From: Candidatus Omnitrophota bacterium
Lineage (GTDB): Bacteria > Omnitrophota > Koll11 > Aquiviventales > Aquiviventaceae
Reading direction: 5' to 3'
DNA: 9,225 nucleotides
NCBI GenBank assembly: GCA_016196415.1
Contig: JACPXS010000080.1
Location: 1-9,225 of the forward strand
Part shown: positions 1 to 5,862 of the stretch, one piece after another
How positions within the stretch are numbered: position 1 is the stretch's first letter
Layout of the letters: every line of letters begins with the position of its first letter
Made by a program: the position numbers and the translations under genes
Notes under the pieces: generated by a model
Seen by the model: the letters and a program-made list of their open reading frames with translations, nothing else
What the model was told of the DNA's origin: nothing
The model's database searches: none

Positions 1-34
1 CCTGCCCTCAGGGGTGTATGTGGAAGTGAAATAA
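1..34 (+). CDS. rpsJ: 30S ribosomal protein S10, C-terminal end (partial)
   Basis: Only the last ten complete codons and the stop are present, reading LPSGVYVEVK then TAA at 32-34. S10 proteins commonly end in a short strand of the form LP(S/A)GV-x-(V/I)-E-(V/I)-K, and S10 is the gene expected just upstream of rplC in the S10 operon. S10 is a 30S head protein and, as NusE, a transcription antitermination factor. The call rests on this short tail plus gene order, so it is good but not certain. The start lies outside the window. Confidence 0.8.
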   Translation, partial: LPSGVYVEVK

Positions 35-47
35 CCACGTTTAAGGA

Positions 48-144
48 AAAAGGTAAAAGTCAAAAGGCAAAACCACAATTCAAAAGTCAACATGTTCAAT
101 TTCACCTTGTGGTGTTACCTTTTGCGTTTTGCCTTTTACGTTTG
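48..144. repeat. Heptameric AT-rich repeats forming an imperfect inverted repeat
   Basis: The 120-base gap between rpsJ and rplC is AT-rich, unlike the GC-rich genes around it. The left arm (48-75) is four consecutive 7-base units: AAAAGGT, AAAAGTC, AAAAGGC, AAAACCA. A further AAAAGTC lies at 82-88. The right arm (117-144) is four units of the complementary kind: ACCTTTT, GCGTTTT, GCCTTTT, ACGTTTG. Pairing the arms in register gives runs of A-T pairs with a mismatch or two per unit, and CCAC (73-76) can pair with GTGG (109-112). The 8-base palindrome AACATGTT (89-96) lies in the loop. No gene is seen in the gap. The right arm ends on the first base of the rplC ribosome binding site, so a role in rplC translation or mRNA processing is possible. 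A decayed dispersed repeat is equally plausible. Confidence 0.7.
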
Positions 145-148
145 AGGA
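144..148 (+). promoter_or_regulatory. Ribosome binding site of rplC
   Basis: GAGGA lies six bases before the ATG at 155 and fixes that start. It begins at the last base of the AT-rich inverted repeat, so folding of that repeat could affect its accessibility. Confidence 0.7.
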
Positions 149-154
149 TCACAG

Positions 155-904
155 ATGATTGGGTTGCTGGGGAAAAAACTTGGGATGACGCACGTGTACG
201 ACGAATTCGGTCGGCGCAAGGCGGTGACGGCTGTGCAGGCCGGCCCATGCACGGTGCTACAGATTCGCGAGCCCAAGCGGCACGCCTATCAGGCCATCCA
301 GGTGGGATTCGAGGTGGTTAACGAATCGGCGCTCACCAAGCCCGAGTTAGGGCAGTTCAAAAAATCGAGCACGGGGCCTTTTCGCTACGTGAGGGAATTC
401 CGGTTCTCCACCGGCCATTCCAGCGCGAACGGCTCGGAGAGCGGCGAGGCCGGCTGGAAGGTCGGGCAGCAACTGACGGTGGAGCTCTTCAAGGAATACG
501 AGCTGGTGGATGTCGCCGGAATCTCGATCGGGAAAGGCTTCCAGGGCGGGATGAAGCGCTGGCATTGGAGCGGGGGCCCGGCGACGCACGGGTCCACGTC
601 CCACCGCGCGCCAGGTTCGATTGGATCCACCACCACCCCTGGACGCGTGTTTCGAGGCCATCACTTGCCGGGCCATATGGGGGCGGATCGGGTGACGGTG
701 CAAAATCTCCGGATTATGGGCATTGACCCGGCCCAGCACCTGCTGTTGATCGAAGGCGCCATCCCCGGCGCCGAGCGCCAGCTCGTCATCATCACGAAGT
801 CGAAGAAGCGACCCGGGGTGATCAAGAAGCCGCGGGCGTTCCAGGTGATTCTCGAGGAAGAAGGAGCTCCGAACAAGAACGCCAAGGCGGCGAAGAAGAA
901 GTAA
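155..904 (+). CDS. rplC: 50S ribosomal protein L3
   Basis: L3 is an early 50S assembly protein whose long central loop reaches the peptidyl-transferase centre. The protein opens with MIGLLGKKLGMTHVYDEFG, a typical bacterial L3 start. The core signature lies at about residues 125-185: GKGFQGGMKRW, then SGGPATHGS (139-147), then HRAPGSIG and TPGRVFRG (150-168), then GHMGADRVTVQNL. At 249 aa it is longer than the usual 205-215. The extra length is a Ser/Gly-rich insertion near residues 85-100 (STGHSSANGSESGEAG) and a C-terminal tail ending in AKAAKKK. The Gln that PrmB methylates in Escherichia coli falls in the segment read here as SIGSTTTPG, which has no Gln. The start follows a good GAGGA site. 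The next gene starts within a few bases of the stop. Confidence 0.97.
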   Translation: MIGLLGKKLGMTHVYDEFGRRKAVTAVQAGPCTVLQIREPKRHAYQAIQVGFEVVNESALTKPELGQFKKSSTGPFRYVREFRFSTGHSSANGSESGEAGWKVGQQLTVELFKEYELVDVAGISIGKGFQGGMKRWHWSGGPATHGSTSHRAPGSIGSTTTPGRVFRGHHLPGHMGADRVTVQNLRIMGIDPAQHLLLIEGAIPGAERQLVIITKSKKRPGVIKKPRAFQVILEEEGAPNKNAKAAKKK

Positions 905-908
905 CGTG

Positions 909-1550
909 ATGGACGTGAAGATCTTCAACGTGCAAGGGCAGGCGGTCGGGCAGCTCACGCTAGAAGCCGCGCTGTGGGATGGCCCTGTGAACACGCGGGT
1001 GCTGGCCCAAGCGGTGGCGATGTACCGCACCAACCTGCGCGCAGGCACCGCCTCAACCAAAACCCGTGGGCAAGTGTCGGGAGGCGGGAAGAAGCCGTGG
1101 AAACAAAAACACACTGGCCGCGCACGCGCAGGCTCGATACGGTCGCCGTTGTGGCGCCACGGAGGATCGGTCTTTGGGCCGCATCCGCGCAACTTCGGCT
1201 ATCGGCTGCCCCAGGCGATTCGGCGCAAGGCGCTCCTGGAAAGCCTGAAAGGGAAGCTGCATGATGAGGAGCTGTTGGTGATTGACCAGCTCGCGGCCGA
1301 GACGCCAAAAACAAAACCGTTCGCCGCCCTGGCGAAGACGTTCCAGGTGACGCGAAAGTCCGTGATCGTCTTGGAGGAGCCGTCGCAGGCGCTGGTGAAA
1401 TCGCTGCGAAATTTGGCCTCATTTGCGCTGTGCCGCGCCTCGAACCTCAACGCCCTGGACGTCCTGAACGCGCACAAAGTCCTCATGACAACGGATGCGA
1501 TCGGCCGGCTCGAACAGCGGCTCAGAAACGGCGATGCGCCCGGCCACTGA
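909..1550 (+). CDS. rplD: 50S ribosomal protein L4
   Basis: L4 binds 23S rRNA domain I. Its extended loop lines the exit tunnel, and in E. coli it also represses its own operon. Residues 43-92 hold the tunnel loop, with the conserved stretches RAGTASTKTRGQVSGGGKKPW and GRARAGS-x-RSPLWRHGG-x-VFGPHPR. The globular C-terminal part includes RRKALLESLKGKL, VIVLEE and a final DVLNAHKVLMTTDAI block, as in the family. The length is 213 aa with the ATG at 909. A GTG at 906 is directly in front and would add one residue. No strong Shine-Dalgarno is visible, so the gene may be translated by coupling to rplC, whose stop ends at 904. Its last 17 bases overlap rplW. Confidence 0.96.
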   Translation: MDVKIFNVQGQAVGQLTLEAALWDGPVNTRVLAQAVAMYRTNLRAGTASTKTRGQVSGGGKKPWKQKHTGRARAGSIRSPLWRHGGSVFGPHPRNFGYRLPQAIRRKALLESLKGKLHDEELLVIDQLAAETPKTKPFAALAKTFQVTRKSVIVLEEPSQALVKSLRNLASFALCRASNLNALDVLNAHKVLMTTDAIGRLEQRLRNGDAPGH

Positions 1551-1815
1551 GATCATCCGGAGAGTCCTGCAGAGTGAAAAAGGGAGCCGACTGGCTGTCT
1601 ACGACCAGTACGTGCTGGAAGTCAATCCCGATGCGAACAAAGTCGAGATTCGAGAGGCCGTCGAGCAGTTGTTTCACGTGAAGGTGCTGAGCGTCAACAC
1701 GCAGATCACGCATGGGAAATGGCGCCGGCTCCGGGTTCGCTGGGGGAGGAGACTGGACCGGAAGAAGGCGATCGTGACGCTGGCAGAAGGGCAGAAGATT
1801 GAGGTCAAGAGTTAG
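1534..1815 (+). CDS. rplW: 50S ribosomal protein L23
   Basis: L23 sits at the tunnel exit and is the docking site for trigger factor and the signal recognition particle. The chosen start gives 93 aa. It begins MRPATEIIRRVLQSEKG, matching the family pattern of a short helix followed by x-SEK. The body has YVLEVNPDANKVEIREAVEQ (26-45), LFHVKVLSVNT (47-57) and the basic RRLRVRWGRRLDRKKAIVTL stretch (64-83). It ends EGQKIEVKS. The reading frame is open back to an ATG at 1495, but that would add 13 residues with no L23 resemblance deep inside rplD. With the start at 1534 the gene overlaps rplD by 17 bases. The ribosome binding site is weak, suggesting coupled translation. Confidence 0.95.
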   Translation: MRPATEIIRRVLQSEKGSRLAVYDQYVLEVNPDANKVEIREAVEQLFHVKVLSVNTQITHGKWRRLRVRWGRRLDRKKAIVTLAEGQKIEVKS

Positions 1816-1816
1816 G

Positions 1817-1846
1817 GCGTTGGCGCATTCTTGAACGCGCCAACGC
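1817..1846 (+). promoter_or_regulatory. Perfect 10-bp hairpin in the rplW-rplB gap
   Basis: GCGTTGGCGC (1817-1826) and GCGCCAACGC (1837-1846) are exact reverse complements separated by the 10-base loop ATTCTTGAAC. The stem begins two bases after the rplW stop codon. A second small hairpin follows: CCGC (1853-1856), loop TAAC, GCGG (1861-1864). The rplB ribosome binding site (1870-1874) comes next. There is no T-run after either stem, so this is not a standard intrinsic terminator. It could be an mRNA processing or stability element, or a binding site for a regulatory ribosomal protein. The structure is visible in the sequence; its function is inference. Confidence 0.65.
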
Positions 1847-1881
1847 ACAAACCCGCTAACGCGGAAACCAGGGGCAGGTTG

Positions 1882-2712
1882 ATGGGCATAAAAACGCACA
1901 AGCCGACCACGCCAACGATGCGTTTTCAGGTGACCTCCGATTTTTCCGAGCTCACGACCGCCAAGCCGGAGAAGCGCCTGCTGGCTCCCATGAAGAAGAC
2001 CGGCGGCCGCAATGTGCATGGCCATATCACAAGCCGGTTTATGGGCGGCGGACACAAACAGATGTACCGCTACGTGGACTTCTACCGGCGGGATAAGGCC
2101 GGGGTTGTTGGGAACGTCCTCTCGGTTGAATATGACCCCAACCGAAGCGCGCGGATTTCGCTCCTTCAGTACACGGATGGAGAAAAGCGCTACATCCTTT
2201 GGCCGGACGGGCTGCGAGCTGGCGATACGGTTACGGCGGGTGATGGCGCGGAGGTGAAGGTCGGCAATGCCATGCCGCTTCGCCAGATTCCCCCCGGCCA
2301 GATGATCCATAACCTTGAGCTGCAGAAGAACCGCGGCGGTCAGATTGTCCGCTCGGCGGGCTCGTGGGCGATCATCCAAGCCAAGGAAGGCGAGTTGGCG
2401 CATGTCAAGCTGCCCTCCGGCGAGGTCCGGCTGGTGAATCTAGACTGCTGGGCAACGATCGGCCAGGTGGGCTTCCCCGAGCATAAATCCCTCGTGTCTG
2501 GCAAAGCCGGCCGGTCGCGGTGGTTGGGCCGCAAGCCGCACGTCCGTGGGGTCGCGATGAATCCCATCGACCATCCGCATGGTGGCGGTGAAGGTAAATC
2601 CGGGCAAGGCAATCCGCACCCGGTCTCCCCATGGGGCTGGCATACCAAAGGGCGCAAGACACGTAACCGCAATAAGTACTCACGGCGTCTGATTGTGAAA
2701 CACAGACCCTAA
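1882..2712 (+). CDS. rplB: 50S ribosomal protein L2
   Basis: L2 is a primary 23S rRNA binder needed for subunit association and peptidyl-transferase activity. The 276-aa product has the N-terminal [17 protein letters not shown], then SGRN-type [10 protein letters not shown], then [15 protein letters not shown]. The SH3-like middle has [20 protein letters not shown]. The conserved C-terminal part has [20 protein letters not shown] and ends [17 protein letters not shown]. His231 corresponds to the E. coli His229 implicated in activity. AGGGG at 1870-1874, seven bases upstream, supports the ATG at 1882. The frame is open to a TTG at 1831, but that would start within the loop of the 1817-1846 hairpin. 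It would also prepend residues absent from the family. GAGGA for rpsS follows the stop. Confidence 0.97.
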   Translation: MGIKTHKPTTPTMRFQVTSDFSELTTAKPEKRLLAPMKKTGGRNVHGHITSRFMGGGHKQMYRYVDFYRRDKAGVVGNVLSVEYDPNRSARISLLQYTDGEKRYILWPDGLRAGDTVTAGDGAEVKVGNAMPLRQIPPGQMIHNLELQKNRGGQIVRSAGSWAIIQAKEGELAHVKLPSGEVRLVNLDCWATIGQVGFPEHKSLVSGKAGRSRWLGRKPHVRGVAMNPIDHPHGGGEGKSGQGNPHPVSPWGWHTKGRKTRNRNKYSRRLIVKHRP

Positions 2713-2734
2713 AAGAAAGCGAGGAAGCCGTCAG

Positions 2735-3088
2735 ATGGGCCGTTCGATCGCGAAAGGGGCATTCGTGGATGAACCGCTGCAGCGCAAGGTCCTCCGGGCG
2801 CAGCAGACGAACGACCGCAAACCGATCAAGACGTGGTCGCGCCGCTCCACGGTGACTCCGGATTTCCTTGGACTGAACTTTCTGATTCACAACGGTAAAG
2901 CGTTCATGCCGATTTTCGTTACCGAGAATATGGTCGGACACAAGCTTGGCGAATTCGCTCCCACACGGATGTTCCGCAAGCACGGCGGTGTGAAGAAGGC
3001 GGAGACCGGCCCAAGGGGAGCCAAACCCGCAAGCCCGACTCCGGCTGCGGCCGCTCCTGCTGCAGAGAAAGGGAAGGCCGCCAAGTAA
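2735..3088 (+). CDS. rpsS: 30S ribosomal protein S19 with a C-terminal tail
   Basis: S19 forms a complex with S13 in the 30S head and contacts the A-site tRNA region. Family blocks are clear: [19 protein letters not shown] at the start, [16 protein letters not shown] (32-47), [20 protein letters not shown] (53-72) and EFAPTR-x-FRKHGG (73-85). S19 is usually near 92 aa. This one is 117 aa because of a low-complexity Ala/Pro/Lys tail from about residue 90, ending in [17 protein letters not shown] at 2721-2725 lies nine bases before the ATG. The tail is disordered in appearance and has no recognisable domain. Confidence 0.96.
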   Translation: MGRSIAKGAFVDEPLQRKVLRAQQTNDRKPIKTWSRRSTVTPDFLGLNFLIHNGKAFMPIFVTENMVGHKLGEFAPTRMFRKHGGVKKAETGPRGAKPASPTPAAAAPAAEKGKAAK

Positions 3089-3131
3089 TGTCGGTTCGGC
3101 GGCTCCGGACCCTGTGTGAAGCCGCACCACG

Positions 3132-3470
3132 ATGTTAGCGAAAGCGATCGCGCGTTATGTTCGGATGACCCCACGGAAAGTGGGGTACGTCGCCAGGCCG
3201 CTTTCCCGGCGAACCGTCGCGGAGGCTGTGGCGTGGCTGTCGGTCACCAACCGTCGGGCAGCTAAACCGCTGGCCAAGTTGATTGCCTCAGCGTTTGCCA
3301 ACGCGCGGCAACGGTATCCCGAATTGCGCGAAGAAGACGTGATCATCAGTCGGGTGTTTGCCAATGAAGGGCCGCGATGGAAACGCTTTCGCGCAGCGGC
3401 GTTTGGGCGAGCGGCCCGAATCTTGAAGCGAACCACGCACATTACCGTCGAGCTGGAGAAGAAATCATGA
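3132..3470 (+). CDS. rplV: 50S ribosomal protein L22
   Basis: L22 binds 23S rRNA in several domains, and its long beta-hairpin forms part of the exit tunnel wall. The product begins MLAKAIARYVRMTPRKVGYV, the family's A-x-A-(R/K)-x-(V/I)-R-x-(S/T)-PRK pattern. It continues with a helix containing RRAAKPLAKLIASAFANA (41-58). The hairpin is VFANEGPRWKRFRAAAFGRA (75-94), followed by ILKRTTHITVEL. The usual D-L-I-R-G-K segment after PRK reads RPLSRRT here, a mild divergence. Length 112 aa is normal. The 43-base gap upstream holds a 6-bp inverted repeat, GCGGCT (3099-3104) with AGCCGC (3120-3125). No good Shine-Dalgarno precedes the ATG. Confidence 0.95.
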   Translation: MLAKAIARYVRMTPRKVGYVARPLSRRTVAEAVAWLSVTNRRAAKPLAKLIASAFANARQRYPELREEDVIISRVFANEGPRWKRFRAAAFGRAARILKRTTHITVELEKKS

Positions 3471-3479
3471 CGAGGGCGC

Positions 3480-4202
3480 ATGGGACATAAAGTCAATCCG
3501 CAGTGCTTGCGGTTGTACATCTCCCGCGATTGGAGTTCTCGCTGGTTCGCGCCGAATAAACCGCAATTTGTGCGATACCTTCTGGAGGATCGGAAGATTC
3601 GCGAGTTGCTGCAGAAAGAACTCGCCTCAGCGGCTGTCGCTCGGGTCGTCATCGAGCGCTCCGCGGAAAAGATCCGCGTCGTCGTCCACACCGCGCGACC
3701 CGGCATTCTGATCGGGCGACGCGGGGAGAGCATCCAGCGTCTTCAGGAGGCCATCCAAAACATCGTGGGCACGCAGCAGCAGCTCAAGATGGATTATATC
3801 GAAATCAAGCACCCGGAGGTTGAGGCCCAACTGATTGCGGACTCGCTGGCGTTTCAGCTTGAAAAGCGCATCGCGTTTCGGCGCGCCATGAAGCGAGTGA
3901 TCCAGCAGGCCATGGAGTCGCCGTCGAGAGCGTGTAAGGGGATCAAGGTCGTCTGTGATGGCCGGCTGGCCGGATCTGAAATGACCCGACGCGAAGTGTA
4001 TCGGACGGGTACGGTGCCGCTCAGCACGCTTCGCTCGAACATCCGTTTTGGGTCCGCCACCGCCCATACGACGGCTGGCTGTATCGGAACAAAGGTCTGG
4101 GTGTGCCTGGGTGATCTGGTGTCGCTGGAGCAGCGGGCGAAAGCCGCTGCGCGGCAGCGGACAGCGGTTGAAGCGCCTGCCGGCGCCGAAGCGGCTTCGT
4201 AA
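3480..4202 (+). CDS. rpsC: 30S ribosomal protein S3
   Basis: S3 lines the mRNA entry tunnel on the 30S subunit and contributes to its helicase activity. It begins MGHKVNPQCLRL, the universal bacterial S3 start. It carries a type II KH domain with IRVVVHTARPGILIGRRGE, whose GxxG loop is Gly79-Arg-Arg-Gly82. The C-terminal domain has GRLAGSEMTRREVYRTGTVP, then LRSNIRFGSATAHTTAGCIG and TKVWVCLGDL. Length 240 aa is within the family range, with an Ala-rich end (AVEAPAGAEAAS). GAGGG (3472-3476) precedes the ATG at a short spacing, and the rplV stop is nine bases away. rplP starts three bases after the stop. Confidence 0.97.
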   Translation: MGHKVNPQCLRLYISRDWSSRWFAPNKPQFVRYLLEDRKIRELLQKELASAAVARVVIERSAEKIRVVVHTARPGILIGRRGESIQRLQEAIQNIVGTQQQLKMDYIEIKHPEVEAQLIADSLAFQLEKRIAFRRAMKRVIQQAMESPSRACKGIKVVCDGRLAGSEMTRREVYRTGTVPLSTLRSNIRFGSATAHTTAGCIGTKVWVCLGDLVSLEQRAKAAARQRTAVEAPAGAEAAS

Positions 4203-4205
4203 GCA

Positions 4206-4540
4206 ATGCCCTTGCTCTTGCCCAAGCGCATCAAGTATCGGAAGGCGTTTCGCGGAAAACGTCGGGGCGTGTTGCCATCAGTCGGTCACTGAGCCGGGGA
4301 GGAAAGGTGTGGCTCCGGATCTTTCCCGATAAACCGGTCACGGTGCACGGCCAGGAAAAACCGATGGGGGCGGGGAAGGGGCTCGTCGACCATTGGGTGG
4401 CCGTCGTCAAGCGCGGGCGGATGTTATTCGAAGTGGATGGCATCCCTGAGCTGCTCGCAAAGCAGGCCTTTCGCCTGGCGGCCTCAAAACTGCCGCTCCG
4501 AGCACGGTTTGTCAGTCGCAAAGATGAGGTGGGGGGCTAA
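4206..4540 (+). pseudogene. rplP: 50S ribosomal protein L16, internally deleted and frameshifted
   Basis: L16 organises the A-site side of the peptidyl-transferase centre and is normally essential. The frame from ATG 4206 reads MPLLLPKRIKYRKAFRGKRRG, a good L16 N-terminus, but hits TGA at 4290-4292 after 28 codons. The rest of L16 is in another frame: codons from 4268 read RVAISRSLSRGGKVWLRIFP, followed by DKPVTVHGQEKPMGAGKG and a normal end at 4540. Against E. coli L16 (136 aa), residues about 20-49 are absent, including the conserved GSFGLKA region. Joining the two parts at 4266-4268 implies a loss of about 91 bases, which also explains the frame change. A GTG at 4307 behind GGGGAGG could start a 77-residue C-terminal fragment. 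The cause may be a genuine lesion or an assembly/consensus error. Confidence 0.85.
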
Positions 4541-4542
4541 CG

Positions 4543-4770
4543 ATGGCGGACCGACGGCCGCGAACTAAAGAGCTGCGGGCGTTAGCGCCGGCGGATCTCC
4601 AGGCGCAGTTGGAGAAGTTGCGCCAGGAACTCTGGCAGCACCGGGTGAAGGCCACCCAAGGCTCGCTCACCCAAGTTCACCTGATCGGCGCGATGCGACG
4701 GCAGATGGCTCGCGTGCAGACCGTGCTCAGGGAACAGCGACGCCCGAGCGCTGAATCGCCTCAAGGGTGA
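4543..4770 (+). CDS. rpmC: 50S ribosomal protein L29
   Basis: L29 is a small two-helix protein next to L23 at the tunnel exit. The 75-aa product has the family pattern: [20 protein letters not shown], then [20 protein letters not shown], then a second helix with [14 protein letters not shown]. The usual core is 60-70 aa, and the extra residues are at the C-terminus ([10 protein letters not shown]). A purine-rich GAGGTGGGGGG stretch (4526-4536), lying in the 3' end of rplP, serves as ribosome binding site. Only two bases separate it from the rplP stop. The intact start and binding site show that the damage to rplP does not extend into this gene. Confidence 0.94.
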   Translation: MADRRPRTKELRALAPADLQAQLEKLRQELWQHRVKATQGSLTQVHLIGAMRRQMARVQTVLREQRRPSAESPQG

Positions 4771-4774
4771 CACG

Positions 4775-5143
4775 ATGTCAACGACGACAGCCCCGCCAAC
4801 AGCTCGCAATCAACGCAAGGTCCGAATCGGCGTAGTCACCAGCAACGCTATGCAGAAAACCATCGTGGTGCGAATCGTCCGGCTGGTGCGCCATCCAAAG
4901 TACAATCGGACGATCAAGCAAGTGACGTCATTCAAGGCCCATGATGAGGCTAACCAGGCTTCGGTTGGCGACTGGGTCAAGATCATGGAGACGCGTCCCT
5001 TGTCAAAAGATAAGCGGTGGCGCCTAGTGGAAATTCTCAGGCGCGCGTCCAGCGCCCCGCCGGTCCCAGGAAACGAAGAGCCAGCACGCGCTCAGCGAAC
5101 CGTCGCCGAGCCGATGCCGGCCCCTCAGCAACCCTGCGCCTAA
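4775..5143 (+). CDS. rpsQ: 30S ribosomal protein S17 with a long C-terminal extension
   Basis: S17 is an OB-fold primary 16S rRNA binder needed early in 30S assembly. The core runs from about residue 12 to 90: [40 protein letters not shown], then [20 protein letters not shown] and VEILRR. The family is usually 80-90 aa; this is 122 aa. A short Thr/Pro N-terminal lead and about 30 C-terminal residues rich in Ala, Pro and Glu account for the difference, ending in QQPCA. AAGGGTG (4763-4769), inside the end of rpmC, is well spaced for the ATG. The tail has no domain that I recognise and is probably disordered. Confidence 0.95.
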   Translation: MSTTTAPPTARNQRKVRIGVVTSNAMQKTIVVRIVRLVRHPKYNRTIKQVTSFKAHDEANQASVGDWVKIMETRPLSKDKRWRLVEILRRASSAPPVPGNEEPARAQRTVAEPMPAPQQPCA

Positions 5144-5162
5144 CTCAACACTCGGCACGACG

Positions 5163-5531
5163 ATGATTGCTGTGCGAACACACTTAAAGGTCGCCGATAA
5201 CTCCGGAGCAAAGAAAGTTTGGGCAATCGGAGTCGTTGGACGGGCCAATAAACGGAAGGCCGGTATCGGAGACGTGATCTCGGCGCATGTGCGCGAGGCG
5301 GATCCGGATGCCCTGGCGAAGAAAGGCGACGTGGTCCGCTGCGTGGTCGTGCGGACAAAGGCCCCCATCCGCCGCCCGGATGGCACAACGCTGAAGTTCG
5401 ATTCCAACGCCGTCGTGCTGATCGACCCGCAGAACAACCCGAAAGGCACCCGGGTCTTTGGCCCGGTGGCCCGTGAGCTGCGCGAGCGGCGATTTATGAA
5501 GATCATCTCGCTGGCTCCGGAGGTCGTTTGA
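5163..5531 (+). CDS. rplN: 50S ribosomal protein L14
   Basis: L14 lies at the subunit interface, contacts 16S helix 14 and binds the silencing factor RsfS in other bacteria. The 122-aa product is a full match to the family in length and order: [20 protein letters not shown], then [16 protein letters not shown], then [49 protein letters not shown] and [12 protein letters not shown]. It follows rpsQ after 19 bases. No clear Shine-Dalgarno is seen in that gap, which is odd for such a highly expressed gene. The start itself is well supported by homology. Confidence 0.97.
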   Translation: MIAVRTHLKVADNSGAKKVWAIGVVGRANKRKAGIGDVISAHVREADPDALAKKGDVVRCVVVRTKAPIRRPDGTTLKFDSNAVVLIDPQNNPKGTRVFGPVARELRERRFMKIISLAPEVV

Positions 5532-5534
5532 CTC

Positions 5535-5846
5535 ATGGCGCGCGTGAAAAAGGGCGATACCGTTTCCGTGCTGAGCGGCAAGGATAAGAGCAAAAGCGGC
5601 AAGGTATTACAGGTCTGGCCGGAGCGATCATCGGCGCTGGTTGAGCGGATCAATCTCGTAAAGCATTTTGAGCGACGGAGCCCACAGAACCAAGCGGGCG
5701 GTATTGTGGAGCGCGAGGCGCCCATCGCGCTCTCCAAACTGGCCCTGGTGTGCGCGAACTGCCACAGACCATCGCGAATCGGTTGGCTCAGCGCCTCCGA
5801 TGGAACGAAACAGCGGGTCTGCCGACGCTGTCAGACCACGGTGTAG
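5535..5846 (+). CDS. rplX: 50S ribosomal protein L24 with zinc-ribbon C-terminus
   Basis: L24 is one of the two initiators of 50S assembly and has a KOW-type SH3 domain. Residues 1-60 give MARVKKGDTVSVLSGKDKSK, SGKVLQVWPE and INLVKHFERRSPQNQAGGIV, typical of the family. The C-terminal part reads KLALVCANCHRPSRIGW and KQRVCRRCQ. Cys73, Cys76, Cys96 and Cys99 form two CxxC pairs and probably bind zinc, as in many bacterial L24 proteins. Length 103 aa is normal. GGAGG at 5519-5523, within the end of rplN, precedes the ATG by 11 bases, and the genes are three bases apart. Confidence 0.96.
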   Translation: MARVKKGDTVSVLSGKDKSKSGKVLQVWPERSSALVERINLVKHFERRSPQNQAGGIVEREAPIALSKLALVCANCHRPSRIGWLSASDGTKQRVCRRCQTTV

Positions 5847-5862
5847 AGCCTGGGACGCTACC

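Noticed and set aside
109..321. Possible small gene starting in the rpsJ-rplC gap
   Set aside because: It begins inside the AT-rich repeat and overlaps the start of rplC in another frame. The product shows no conservation.
347..1192. Long open frame of 281 codons on the - strand across rplC and rplD
   Set aside because: It is antisense to two clearly conserved genes in GC-rich DNA, spans their junction, and its Arg/Pro/His-rich product resembles no known fold. It is a by-product of codon bias.
1817..1846. Intrinsic terminator between rplW and rplB
   Set aside because: The stem is strong, but no T-run follows, and the downstream genes must be transcribed with the operon. Kept only as a hairpin of unknown role.
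1522..2403. Open frame of 293 codons on the - strand across rplW and rplB
   Set aside because: Same reason: it lies opposite conserved ribosomal genes, with no ribosome binding site or recognisable domain.
4206..4540. Intein or programmed frameshift as an explanation for the broken rplP
   Set aside because: An intein would add sequence, and a programmed shift would leave all codons present. Here about 30 conserved codons are simply missing, so neither fits.
5024..5737. Open frame of 237 codons on the - strand across rpsQ, rplN and rplX
   Set aside because: Antisense to three conserved genes; the product is Ser/Arg/Thr-rich with no family signature.
5668..5862. Longer L5 starting inside rplX
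   Set aside because: The frame is open, but the extra 65 residues overlap rplX in another frame and do not resemble L5. ATG 5863 has a plausible binding site.
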